Shown here one piece after another: positions 7,120 through 15,122 of a DNA stretch of 27,059 bases. A program made the position numbers and the translations under genes. Numbering within the stretch: the first letter of the stretch is position 1; the number at the start of each line of letters is the position of its first letter. The stretch is from Bacillota bacterium (GTDB lineage: Bacteria > Bacillota > Clostridia > Lachnospirales > Lachnospiraceae), in the NCBI GenBank assembly GCA_023415475.1, contig JAEZKL010000131.1:1-27059 (forward strand), read 5' to 3'. Below the pieces are notes generated by a model, which had not been told where the DNA came from, searched no databases, and saw nothing but the letters and a program-made list of their open reading frames with translations.

Positions 7120-7138
7120 GTGTGAATTGTTTTCACAC
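7120..7138. promoter_or_regulatory. Inverted repeat in the UbiA-lipoprotein gap
   Basis: GTGTGAA (7120-7126) and TTCACAC (7132-7138) form a perfect 7-bp inverted repeat with a 5-bp spacer. It lies between the stop of the ubiA-like gene and the lipoprotein start. It may be an operator or a small hairpin within the polycistronic mRNA; no T run follows, so it is not a terminator. Confidence 0.35.
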
Positions 7139-7169
7139 TTTTGTCTTTCTTTGTTATATTTGATACCGT

Positions 7170-8042
7170 TTAAAACAGCAGCGCATCAAACAAGGCGCTG
7201 AGTAGCAAGACAATACTGACCAATTGGTTGACACTGTAAGAGGCAATATTGACATTAGATAAATTCGTCGGTGAAACCAGACGGTATTCCATGATAAATA
7301 AGCATATGATAATGATTAGCCCTATGAAGTATATCACGCCCAGCTCCGATGCCAAAAGACCAATGATCACAAGGCATAGGACGGTTATGATATGAAACAA
7401 CATAGAGATTCTCAGGGCATTTTTGACACCGAATTTAGCCGGAATAGAATGAAGCCCATTGGCCTTATCAAAATCATAATCCTGTGAGCCATAGATAATA
7501 TCAAAGCCGGCAACCCACAAGGTGTTGGCAGCTCCCATAAAGAGAGGGAGCAGACTCAGCTTCCCGGTTATTGCAAGCCAAGCTCCAACCGGTGCACAGG
7601 CACAGGTAACACCTAGAACAAGGTGGCAAAGGTAAGTAAATCGCTTGCAATAGGAGTAGATAATCATCAAAAATAAAGCAACCGGTGATAACAGGAAACA
7701 GATGAAGTTCAATTGATATGCACCAACCAGCATAACCAGAAAGCAGATGGCAGTAAAGAGAACTACTTCCAGCTTCTTCATTTCCCCCTTAGGGATCTGA
7801 CGATTTGCGGTTCTGGGATTTCGGGCATCGATTTCAGCGTCAATGACACGATTGATTGCATTGGCCCCTGTTCTGGCACCTAAAAAGCATACCACAATCC
7901 AAAATAAGGTACGGAACTTAGGGATACCTTCTGCAGCCAAGAGCATGGACAGGAGTGCAAAACTGAGAGAAAAAATAGTGTGGGAGAACATTACCAGCTT
8001 TCCGTATTCCTTAATCTTATGAATCAATTTCACTAATATCAT
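7170..8042 (-). CDS. UbiA-family prenyltransferase (4-hydroxybenzoate polyprenyltransferase-like)
   Basis: An integral membrane prenyltransferase of 290 residues with 8-9 hydrophobic segments. Both Asp-rich motifs that hold the prenyl diphosphate through Mg2+ are visible: NRVIDAEIDARNPRTANR (NxxxDxxxD, about residue 64) and GSQDYDFDKANGLHSIPAKFG (about 183-200). It attaches an isoprenoid chain to an aromatic acid in quinone synthesis. The closest role by family and neighbourhood is the UbiA/MqnP type that works with UbiD- and UbiX-like partners. The gene starts inside the 3' end of the UbiD-like gene (26-bp overlap) with AGGTGG 8 nt before the ATG, so the two are translationally coupled. Confidence 0.9.
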   Translation of the reverse strand: MILVKLIHKIKEYGKLVMFSHTIFSLSFALLSMLLAAEGIPKFRTLFWIVVCFLGARTGANAINRVIDAEIDARNPRTANRQIPKGEMKKLEVVLFTAICFLVMLVGAYQLNFICFLLSPVALFLMIIYSYCKRFTYLCHLVLGVTCACAPVGAWLAITGKLSLLPLFMGAANTLWVAGFDIIYGSQDYDFDKANGLHSIPAKFGVKNALRISMLFHIITVLCLVIIGLLASELGVIYFIGLIIIICLFIMEYRLVSPTNLSNVNIASYSVNQLVSIVLLLSALFDALLF

Positions 8043-9732
8043 AATGCTTCCACCTTTCGTTCACCTGCTGTCTCATCTCTGGTGTCATTTCAATATCCTT
8101 TGGCCAGTCCCTGGTTAAGCCTTCTTCTTTCCATTTCTTGGTGGCATCAATGCCGATTTTACCACCTTGAAGGACGAGATCTCTTTTTGCATCAATGTTA
8201 TTAAAGACCTTCCACATGACGGTGGACAAATCCTCCGGATTAACCTCCTGATCCACCGCAATCACAAATTTATCGGTATGACAGCTCATATATTCGGCTA
8301 GTGCCTCCCTGCCCTGTCCGGGGTGTTCTTTCCGGATGGTCATAATATGATAGCTATTAGTCAATGGCCTCTTCCCTTGTGATGTTCTTATACCCGTTGC
8401 ATCCACTCCAAGACGGTTTCCGTATAAGGCTTCGTTGGAGGAATGATCCAAAGCATCCAGCGGGCCTTCCGCGATGATGAGACTTGTGTCTGCATCCACC
8501 AGATTCAGAACAGCATCCCGTACCTGTTTGATATCCTGCACATCTACAGTAGCATCTACGACAACAATCAATTTCGTATACATCATCTGACCCATTCCCC
8601 AGATACTATTCATGGTCTTGATAGCCGCTCCGGGATAATTTGCTTTGATGGATACAATGGCACAGTTGTGAAAGACTCCTTCCAGAGGCAGATTAATATC
8701 CACCAGCTCGGGAATAATCATACGAAGCATCGGCAGGAAGATGCGTTCTGTTGCCTTAGCCATATAGCAATCCTCCATGGGAGGTTTACCAACAACAGTA
8801 GCCGGATAGATTGCGTCCTTTCGATGGGTAATGCAGGTGACATGAAACCGGGGATAATAATCAGCAAGAGAGTAGTAACCTGTATGATCACCAAAGGGCC
8901 CTTCCCATACCAGCTCCTCCATTGGATCCACATAGCCCTCCAGTACAAATTCGGCATTGCTTGGTACATAGATATCATTGGTAATACATTTTACCATTCG
9001 GACTCTGGATTTGCGAAGCCATCCGGCTAACATCATCTCATCCAACATGGGGGGCAGAGGAGCAGTAGCGGCATAGGTGATAGCGGGGTCGCAGCCGAGT
9101 GCTACAGATACCGGCATTCGCAGTCCCCGTTCTTTATATTCCTTATAGATTTCAGAACCATCGTTATGCTTATGCCAATGCATCCCTGTGCTGGTTTTAT
9201 CCAGCAGCTGCATACGATACATACCCACATTTTGACGCTTAGTTTTGATATCCTTTGTAAAGACCAGGGGCAGGGTTACAAATTTACCGGCATCCTCCGG
9301 CCAGCATTTTAAAACAGGAAGAGTATCTAAATCCACCTCCCGTTCAATGACCTCCTGGCATTTGCCTTTTCTCCTTGATTTGGAAGGAAAGACATACAGA
9401 AGTCGTAATAAACGCGGAATGCTTTTCATAAGCCTTTTTACAGACAGATAATTTCCTAAATCCAGATATTCGGTTATCAGGGCACCAAGCTCGTCCAAAT
9501 CCTTGACGCCTAAGCCCTGACTCATTCTGCTGTAGCTGCCCATGGCGTTGATTAGAACCGGATACTTTGAACCGCTCACCTTCTCAAATAACAAGGCAGG
9601 TCCATGTGCTTTCGAAACCCGGTCTGTTATTTCCGTAATCTCAAGCTCCGAGGAAACCTCGGCACGTACCCGTTGTAATTCTCCGTGTCTCTCCAGTTCC
9701 TCTATAAATGTATGTAAATCCCTGTATGACAT
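8017..9732 (-). CDS. UbiD-family prenylated-FMN-dependent decarboxylase
   Basis: A 571-residue UbiD-family protein. The YRDLHTFIEELERHGELQRV start is characteristic, and GMYRMQ...GMHWHKHNDG (about 168-190) belongs to the cofactor and metal site. EGPFGDHTGYYS (about 275) carries conserved acidic and Phe-Gly-Asp residues of the active site. Such enzymes remove or add a carboxylate on aromatic or unsaturated acids in quinone synthesis, using prenylated FMN from UbiX. In the futalosine pathway the homologue is MqnL. The ATG at 9732 was chosen over a GTG at 9741 because the GAAGGG ribosome site lies about 8 nt before it. It is the first gene of the minus-strand cluster, behind a promoter candidate at 9795-9823. 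Confidence 0.9.
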   Translation of the reverse strand: MSYRDLHTFIEELERHGELQRVRAEVSSELEITEITDRVSKAHGPALLFEKVSGSKYPVLINAMGSYSRMSQGLGVKDLDELGALITEYLDLGNYLSVKRLMKSIPRLLRLLYVFPSKSRRKGKCQEVIEREVDLDTLPVLKCWPEDAGKFVTLPLVFTKDIKTKRQNVGMYRMQLLDKTSTGMHWHKHNDGSEIYKEYKERGLRMPVSVALGCDPAITYAATAPLPPMLDEMMLAGWLRKSRVRMVKCITNDIYVPSNAEFVLEGYVDPMEELVWEGPFGDHTGYYSLADYYPRFHVTCITHRKDAIYPATVVGKPPMEDCYMAKATERIFLPMLRMIIPELVDINLPLEGVFHNCAIVSIKANYPGAAIKTMNSIWGMGQMMYTKLIVVVDATVDVQDIKQVRDAVLNLVDADTSLIIAEGPLDALDHSSNEALYGNRLGVDATGIRTSQGKRPLTNSYHIMTIRKEHPGQGREALAEYMSCHTDKFVIAVDQEVNPEDLSTVMWKVFNNIDAKRDLVLQGGKIGIDATKKWKEEGLTRDWPKDIEMTPEMRQQVNERWKHYDISEIDS

Positions 9733-9794
9733 GCGACACACCCTTCATTCTGAATTGATAAAATACCTTTGTACCATATCTTAATAACATATCT

Positions 9795-9823
9795 ATACTA
9801 AATCAGATTAACCCGTTGTTCAA
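9795..9823 (-). promoter_or_regulatory. Putative promoter of the ubiD-ubiA-ABC-ubiX cluster
   Basis: On the minus strand TTGAAC (9818-9823) is followed after exactly 17 bp by TAGTAT (9795-9800). The cluster's first ATG lies about 63 bp downstream. The same -35 hexamer occurs before the GNAT gene at 10799-10804. This is a motif match only. Confidence 0.4.
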
Positions 9824-9888
9824 TAGTAGATTTTGATATCGGTACAAATAAATACAAAATGACAGCTGTTTCACACCCTTCCCAGATA

Positions 9889-10743
9889 TTATTGCAATGC
9901 GGGAAGAATATAATAAGGTATCTTTTTACGTTCTTCAAACCCTAATTTCCAGGCAAGTTTTCTGGAACCGATATTCCCGGAGCTACAGGACCAGACAGGT
10001 TCCAACCCATTTTCCAGACAATAATCAATTAAACGTACGCATACCATTGTGGCATAGCCAGAACCACGATAATCCACATTTGTTTCAATACCAATTTCAA
10101 GCTTGTGATCAAATACAAAGGATGCAAATGCGGTAGAAGCCGGAATTTTATTATTGATTAACAATGTAAATCCAACTCCATACTTGTTAAAATCTTGGAA
10201 ATTATTCCAAAAGTATTTCGGTGCAACGTTTCCATCCAATTGATTAAAAATATTTTCCGATGTTGATACGATTTCCATATCTTTATGTGAAAGATTTTTT
10301 TTAAAGGCAGCATATTTTTCTTTCTGAAAGGTGAAGTTGATTCTCTGATATTCCAGTACTTTAGATGTTTCCTCTGGGGAGGGAGGACTATATGCTCCTT
10401 CCGGATCTTTCTTTATTAAATGATTCTCTAAAAGATCATCCATTTTCTTATATAGAGTATCAGGGTATACCTGCAACCATTCTAATTTCTTCCTGGTATG
10501 GTTTGAATTAAGTAAATAGGATTTCAATTTTTTATAAAAGTCTTCCTTAGCGCTTTCTCCATAAAGTAAAGCCATTCCGTACGGATGCTTAATATAAAAG
10601 GAGGCAGGAGTAACATTATTGTCGACAAAAATGCTTCCCTCTACTTTTCCTTCCAATACCGATATGGCAAATAAAGTATTAATATCCGCCCCCATGAGAG
10701 TTGGAATTAGGTCTCGAAACTTCTCTTTATCAAATGCGATCAT
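9889..10743 (-). CDS. GNAT acetyltransferase, ZmaR/GNAT_acetyltran type
   Basis: A 284-residue protein of the two-part GNAT family (PF12746-like) that includes the zwittermicin resistance protein ZmaR. The N-terminal half (LMGADINTLFAISVLEGKVEGSIFVDN) is family-specific. The C-terminal half has the acetyl-CoA pyrophosphate loop (ETNVDYRGSGYATMVCVRL, the Q/RxxGxG/A motif) and the following NIGSRKLAWKLGFEE helix. It would acetylate an amine on a small molecule, so detoxification is plausible but the substrate is unknown. Start at 10743 behind GGAGAGG. It is divergent from a MocR-type regulator gene, a common arrangement in which the regulator controls the neighbour. Confidence 0.85.
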   Translation of the reverse strand: MIAFDKEKFRDLIPTLMGADINTLFAISVLEGKVEGSIFVDNNVTPASFYIKHPYGMALLYGESAKEDFYKKLKSYLLNSNHTRKKLEWLQVYPDTLYKKMDDLLENHLIKKDPEGAYSPPSPEETSKVLEYQRINFTFQKEKYAAFKKNLSHKDMEIVSTSENIFNQLDGNVAPKYFWNNFQDFNKYGVGFTLLINNKIPASTAFASFVFDHKLEIGIETNVDYRGSGYATMVCVRLIDYCLENGLEPVWSCSSGNIGSRKLAWKLGFEERKKIPYYILPALQ

Positions 10744-10757
10744 CGGGTTACCTCTCC

Positions 10758-10785
10758 TTGTATTTCGTTTCCCTTAGTATATAAT
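10758..10785 (+). promoter_or_regulatory. Promoter of the MocR-like gene (plus strand)
   Basis: TTGTAT (10758-10763) and a consensus TATAAT (10780-10785), 16 bp apart. It overlaps the divergent GNAT promoter, so the two would compete for polymerase. Confidence 0.5.
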
Positions 10786-10804
10786 AGAATTGTTAGTAGT
10801 TCAA
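10776..10804 (-). promoter_or_regulatory. Promoter of the GNAT gene (minus strand)
   Basis: TTGAAC (10799-10804) and TATACT (10776-10781) on the minus strand, 17 bp apart. The -10 overlaps the plus-strand -10 of the divergent regulator. Confidence 0.55.
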
Positions 10805-10831
10805 ACGTCGGATATTGAATCTGTACTACTA
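10794..10831. promoter_or_regulatory. Candidate MocR operator (inverted TAGTAGT/ACTACTA)
   Basis: TAGTAGT (10794-10800) and ACTACTA (10825-10831) are inverted with 24 bp between them. The pair begins at the GNAT -35 and lies downstream of the plus-strand -10. Its location suits control of both divergent genes, but binding is inference. Confidence 0.35.
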
Positions 10832-10865
10832 CAGTTTCTTGAATACCACGAAGGAGGTCTGATCC

Positions 10866-12192
10866 ATGTCAAAAACGGAACTGGTAACAGAGTATATTCT
10901 GAATGAAATTAAGCAAGGAAGGATTGCGGAGGGGCAAAGGGTTCCGGGATGCAGAGAGATTGCCCAGACTCTTTCGGTCAATAAAATTACGGTCAATAAA
11001 GCATATAAAGCTCTGGAAGAGGAACATTTCCTCTATTGTACCGAGGGGAGGATATTATGTGGTCAAATCGGACTTTGAAGAAACCCCTTTCATAGAAGAG
11101 ATTAATTTCCAAACGGTAGAGCCCGATCCTACCTTGATCCCCTATCAGGCATTTACTCATGCGATAAACCGATCCATAGAAGAATATAAAAAGAAATTAT
11201 TTTATTATGAAACTCCAATGGGCTTTTCTGAGCTGAGAGAGGTGCTCAAAGAAAGATTTGCTCAGGACGGAATTTATACCTCAAGCTCACAAATTATGAT
11301 TACAAATGGTGCGCAGCAGGGAATATATCTTGCATTAAAATCTATTTTCCTAGCTTCACCTGAAAAGAAACTCTTAGTGGAAGCGCCTACCTACCATGCG
11401 GTTCTCGACATGGTCAAGGCGTTGAGTATTAATTACGTAGCAATTAGGCGAGATTTAGCTGGAATTGACCTAAATTATCTGGAAACTATATTTCAGACAG
11501 AACGGATAAAGGCCTTCTACATTATTCCAAGATACCATAACCCAACGGGATATTCTCTTTTAGAGAAGGATAAGAGAAAAGTTACCGAGCTTTGCAACCG
11601 ATATAAGGTCATCATAATTGAGGACGACTATCTGGCCGATTTGGGGATGGATAAAAGATCTTTTCCGCTTCACTATTATGATACCAATCAGCTAACGATT
11701 TATATTCGCAGTTTCTCAAAAACATTTCTACCAGGACTTCGGTTAGGTGCAATGGTCGTTCCTGATGCTTTATGTAATTCAATTAATCAGCAGAAGTATA
11801 TATCGGATATTTCTACTTCCGGTATTACACAGGGGGCGCTGAATATTTATATTAAATCAGGGATGTATGATCAACACATAAATAAAGTAAACGCATGTTA
11901 CCGAAGAAAACTAACGAAGGCAAAAGCAATTCTATCGGCTGCCAATTTGGAGGGGCTGACTTTCCACGTACCAAAACAGGGCCTTTTTCTGTGGATTACG
12001 CTTCCTGTTGGAATTTCTTCGCATATCATCGCAAACAAGCTAGCTGAAAATAATATTTTGGTTTCTCAATACGCTATTTCAGGTGATGAATCACAGGGTC
12101 TTCGGCTTTGTATTTCAGGTGTACGTGAAAAAGATATTGATGCGCTGGAAATTGTAATTAAGATTATCAAAGATAATCTTAAAAATGCTTAA
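10866..12192 (+). pseudogene. MocR-type (GntR HTH + aminotransferase) regulator with a frameshift
   Basis: Residues 1-60 from the ATG at 10866 are a GntR winged helix (TELVTEYILNEIKQGRIAEGQRVPGCREIAQTL...ITVNKAYKALEEEHFLY). This frame stops at 11078. A second frame continues the protein from about 11048: GGYYVVKSD, then a fold-type I aminotransferase domain with FYYETPMGFSELREVL, ITNGAQQGIYLAL, a YHNPTGYS loop, EDDYLADL, and the PLP-binding lysine in SFSKTFLPGLRLGA. One extra base in the GGGGAGGA run (about 11043-11050) explains the shift. The corrected product is about 442 aa, normal for MocR/PdxR/GabR regulators, which sense an amino compound through PLP. A GGAGG ribosome site precedes the start. 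It is either a recent pseudogene or a sequencing error; downstream codons are otherwise well preserved. Confidence 0.85.
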
Positions 12193-12315
12193 GAACTCTT
12201 TCACATATTATTAATAGGTGCATTGTATATTACACATTGTGTATATGCTACAGCAAAGGATTCCTACGTGGAAAAATCCGTACATAAGAGTAGGGGATTG
12301 ATCTGCTAAATTGAT

Positions 12316-12362
12316 AAGACAATAGAAGGCTGGGGACAGCCTTCTATTGTCTTTATTTCTTT
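12316..12362 (+). terminator. Very strong terminator after the MocR-like gene
   Basis: AAGACAATAGAAGGCTG (12316-12332) pairs perfectly over 17 bp with 12337-12353 around a GGGA tetraloop. A T-rich tail follows. The arms are so complementary that it could work in both directions. Confidence 0.8.
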
Positions 12363-12401
12363 TATTCAGGAGGATGAAATGATAAACTTTTTTGCAGACA
12401 G

Positions 12402-12427
12402 GGAACCAAAGTGTTAAGATAATTGTC
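12402..12427 (+). promoter_or_regulatory. Possible ECF-type promoter before the sigma-factor gene
   Basis: GGAACC (12402-12407) and GTC (12425-12427) are separated by 17 bp, resembling the AAC-type -35 and CGTC-type -10 of ECF promoters. Many ECF genes autoregulate, so this would fit. The match is short and not decisive. Confidence 0.3.
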
Positions 12428-12479
12428 ATATAGTATGAGATATATTTCGAGATAAGCTTCCGGAGGGGGGAACAGATAC

Positions 12480-12941
12480 GTGGGGAAAGAAGAATTTACC
12501 GATTTACTGCTTACATATCAGGTGAGTATGTATCGATTTGCACTTGGAATATTAAGAAATGAGCAGGATGCGGAAGATGCATTAAGCACTGCAATCATTA
12601 AGGCATATGAACATCTGGCAAGCCTAAGAGATAAGAATAAGTTTAAAGCTTGGATTATGTCAATTATCGCAAATGAAGCAAAAAATATGATATCAAAAAA
12701 CAGCAGGCTTCAGCTAGTTGATGATGTGACTGTTTTTGGAGAAGCAGTGGAAGAAGATCATAATACGATATGGGACAGTGTGATGGAATTAGGGGAGCAG
12801 CATAGGCAGATTATCGTTTTATATTATTATGACGGCTTCTCAACCAGGGAAATCGCCAGAATATTAAAAATCCGGGAAGGAACTGTAAAGTCAAGACTTA
12901 GCCGGGCAAGGCAGAGTTTAAAAGAGATTTTAAGTTTATAG
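12480..12941 (+). CDS. ECF-type RNA polymerase sigma factor
   Basis: A 153-residue sigma-70 family protein with only regions 2 and 4. Region 2 is FTDLLLTYQVSMYRFALGILRNEQDAEDALSTAIIKAYEHL, with the DAEDA core-binding motif. Region 4 is QHRQIIVLYYYDGFSTREIARILKIREGTVKSRLSRARQSLKEIL, a helix-turn-helix that reads the -35. It starts with GTG at 12480, preceded by GGAGGGGGG. The next gene, 21 bp downstream, encodes a single-pass membrane protein, so the pair looks like a sigma/anti-sigma module responding to an envelope signal. Confidence 0.9.
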   Translation: MGKEEFTDLLLTYQVSMYRFALGILRNEQDAEDALSTAIIKAYEHLASLRDKNKFKAWIMSIIANEAKNMISKNSRLQLVDDVTVFGEAVEEDHNTIWDSVMELGEQHRQIIVLYYYDGFSTREIARILKIREGTVKSRLSRARQSLKEILSL

Positions 12942-12962
12942 AAGGAAAGGGCTGGTGCTTAT

Positions 12963-14129
12963 ATGACTCAGTATATTGATAATAAAATAAGAACAATATT
13001 ATTGGATAATGATATTACAATTCCGGATCAATGTCGGAGAAGAATGAACGAAATAATCTACGGACTTCCAGACAAAGTACATAAAAAATTACAGGTACAG
13101 TTTTGGCCGAAGGTAGCTATTGCAGCAGTATGTCTGATGATTTCCTCCATTACTGTTTTTGCAGCAGTGGATTATGTCAGACAAAGAATGGAAAGTCTTT
13201 CGGAAGAGGAGAAAGACAGTTATTATGAAGGAGTACAGAGCTCTCCTGCTAATGCAGACAGTTATTCAAGGGAGTTTAGCGACAATGAAAAAGAGAAAAT
13301 GAAAGAGCTTAGAGCGAATTATGAAAATGGAGTATTTCCGGCTCAAAAGCTTTCAATTGTAAAAACACAATCGGATGCGGATGGCAGTAAAGAATTATAT
13401 TTTGTAGAAGATACAAGCTTATTTGTATTGCCGGCCAGGGAACTGACAGAGGAAGAAATGCTGGAAATAATTGATTTTTATTATTGCAGAGATTTCAGTC
13501 TGACCGAAAAGGTAAAGGAAAACATAGTAACTGTCAGTCCGGATGAATTTGTTGAAAAAGGCGGGATGGATGAAGAAAAAGCCATTGAAATGGCCAAAGC
13601 GGACATTAAGAAAGTATATGGAATAGATTTTGAGGAGGCAGAAATCTCGGTAGCGTATAATGACTTAGAAGGAAATGGTAATGTTTATGCGGTTACCATG
13701 ACTGACAATGAAACCATGTCAAATTACGGTGTATCAATTGATGCTGATCAGGAATTGGTAACAGAGCTATTCAATATGAAGCAAAGCAATAATTATACGG
13801 ATGGGATTGAAGTTGACCAGACGAAGTTTACTGCTAAGTTTGAAGATGCTCTGAATATATTAAAGAAGTGGAAGGGAGAAGATTTACCAATCATCCAGGC
13901 TACCTGTGAATATAACTATAATTCAGACGACTGTCTGGAACATGGAATGGTGAGTTATCTTTTTGAAATGGAGGATGGTACCGGCTATGTATTTTATTAT
14001 AGCTGCGTCAATGATGTTTTCTTTGATATCTATATGACTGATTATGATCAAAACAGACAGAGAATTGATCAGAATTCAGCTAAAAAACGGGAAAAAGGTA
14101 TTGATCGAAAAATAATACAGATGCAATAA
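12963..14129 (+). CDS. Membrane-anchored putative anti-sigma factor with unknown extracellular domain
   Basis: A 388-residue protein. Residues 1-48 are cytoplasmic and include a CRRRMNEIIYGLP helix suited to binding sigma. One transmembrane segment follows (about 50-69, VAIAAVCLMISSITVFAAV), then about 315 extracellular residues. The outer part is acidic and contains an ISVAYNDLEGNGNVYAVTMT-type strand pattern reminiscent of PepSY- or lipoprotein-like folds, but I do not recognise a defined domain. It lies 21 bp after the ECF gene behind GAAGGAAAGGG and ends with a short basic tail (KKREKGIDRKIIQMQ). Its role as anti-sigma factor is inferred from position and topology; the ZAS zinc motif (HxxxCxxC) is absent. 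Confidence 0.7.
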   Translation: MTQYIDNKIRTILLDNDITIPDQCRRRMNEIIYGLPDKVHKKLQVQFWPKVAIAAVCLMISSITVFAAVDYVRQRMESLSEEEKDSYYEGVQSSPANADSYSREFSDNEKEKMKELRANYENGVFPAQKLSIVKTQSDADGSKELYFVEDTSLFVLPARELTEEEMLEIIDFYYCRDFSLTEKVKENIVTVSPDEFVEKGGMDEEKAIEMAKADIKKVYGIDFEEAEISVAYNDLEGNGNVYAVTMTDNETMSNYGVSIDADQELVTELFNMKQSNNYTDGIEVDQTKFTAKFEDALNILKKWKGEDLPIIQATCEYNYNSDDCLEHGMVSYLFEMEDGTGYVFYYSCVNDVFFDIYMTDYDQNRQRIDQNSAKKREKGIDRKIIQMQ

Positions 14130-14321
14130 CCAATGTGGCAACTGATCCTTGGTATTTACTACTCGTGATATCGATTTGAAAATGAATGAGTTTATCATAC
14201 CGAACAAAATAAAAACAGATTTCTTGCATTTCTTGAGATTGTACATCATACGATATATTGGACGAAGTAAGTATATTGTACTTGGGATGGATCAAAATAA
14301 TGCAGGAAAGGAGTAAATGGG

Positions 14322-14600
14322 ATGGAATTCTTGTCACGGTATGTTGTTATAGTAGTATTAGCCATATGCTTATGTCTTGGGTACATAATCAAACACAGTA
14401 TATCCTTTATCCCGAATAAGTTTATACCACTTATCCTAGCGGTTGTCGGAACTCTGTTAAATGTCTGGATCAACGGATGGACCTTTACACCCGAGATCCT
14501 GCTTGGCGGCCTTGCCAGCGGACTTGCAAGCACAGGTGCATTTGAGCTGATACGCAATATCACGGGTGGTAACGCAGCACCTGAGAGTCCGACATCATAA
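14322..14600 (+). CDS. Phage-holin-family small membrane protein
   Basis: A 92-residue protein with two to three hydrophobic segments. The pattern FIPNKFIPLILAVVGTLLNVWINGWT followed by a Gly/Ala-rich GGLASGLASTGAFELIRN is characteristic of the phage holin 5_2-type family found in Firmicutes phages and as stray host genes. Holins form membrane lesions that release endolysins. No endolysin or other phage gene is present here, so it is an isolated copy, possibly domesticated. A GGAAAGGAG ribosome site precedes the ATG, and a strong terminator hairpin follows 20 bp after the stop. Confidence 0.8.
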   Translation: MEFLSRYVVIVVLAICLCLGYIIKHSISFIPNKFIPLILAVVGTLLNVWINGWTFTPEILLGGLASGLASTGAFELIRNITGGNAAPESPTS

Positions 14601-14620
14601 AAAGGATATTGTAATAGAAA

Positions 14621-14677
14621 AGGAGCATCCCAATTTTCTGTTGAGCTTAAGATTCAACAGAAAATAAAGGTGCTCCT
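14621..14677. terminator. Bidirectional terminator between the holin and FMN-protein genes
   Basis: Outer arms AGGAGCA (14621-14627) and TGCTCCT (14671-14677) enclose inner arms ATTTTCTGTTGA (14633-14644) and its 12-nt complement at 14654-14665. On the minus strand TTTTCTATT follows; on the plus strand an AT-rich tail follows. It serves converging genes. Confidence 0.75.
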
Positions 14678-14715
14678 ATTATAATTCGTGGCCGATCCAT
14701 TCCGAAGATAGATCA

Positions 14716-15108
14716 TTACTTCACCAGTGCGTTATAGACGGCAACCTTAATCACCTGGCTGGAATAGGTGACACCGCTGATAGCATCTACCTCCAGACTG
14801 TTATTAGCTACGATATCCTTGACAATAACCTCTGCCGGTTTTCCCAGTCCGCTATCGTGAGAAATAATCTTAACTTCGGTAATCACATGATCCTTGACTG
14901 TCACCTCGACAGTGGACTTAATGATTTGTGCATCCTCACTACCGGCATAGGTACCGTCTTCCACCTTGGTCAGGTTGAGACCACTGAAATCATAATCCTT
15001 ATAAGGCTCCAGCTTTCCTGAGATGTTGTTAATCATTACACCGATACCAACAGCAATCACTGCTATTACAGCAACAAGGATAAAGATAATTTTCTTCCCC
15101 TTAGACAT
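14716..15108 (-). CDS. Membrane-anchored FMN-binding-domain protein
   Basis: A 130-residue protein with one N-terminal membrane anchor (about 6-28, IIFILVAVIAVIAVGIGVMI) and an extracellular FMN-binding domain related to the NqrC/RnfG C-terminal domain. The segment DAISGVTYSSQVIKVAV holds the SG(A/V)TxxS-like motif whose Thr/Ser accepts FMN through a phosphoester bond. It would act as a one-protein electron carrier on the outer membrane face. It lies directly after a flavodoxin gene (14-bp gap) in a MarR-controlled operon. The ribosome site is AAGGGA. A covalent-FMN role is family knowledge; the electron partners are not visible here. Confidence 0.85.
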   Translation of the reverse strand: MSKGKKIIFILVAVIAVIAVGIGVMINNISGKLEPYKDYDFSGLNLTKVEDGTYAGSEDAQIIKSTVEVTVKDHVITEVKIISHDSGLGKPAEVIVKDIVANNSLEVDAISGVTYSSQVIKVAVYNALVK

Positions 15109-15122
15109 ATTTGTATCCCTTC

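Noticed and set aside
8443..9030. 195-residue plus-strand frame inside the UbiD-like gene
   Set aside because: It is antisense to a clearly conserved enzyme and is His/Ile-rich without any domain, so it is a shadow frame.
12379..12417. Twelve-codon peptide MINFFADREPKC behind an AGGAGG site
   Set aside because: It has a good ribosome site, but it is very short, lies between a terminator and the sigma gene, and overlaps the possible ECF promoter. There is no evidence that it is expressed.
12211..12429. 72-residue minus-strand frame in the MocR-sigma gap
   Set aside because: It runs through the perfect terminator hairpin and has no ribosome site or recognisable domain.
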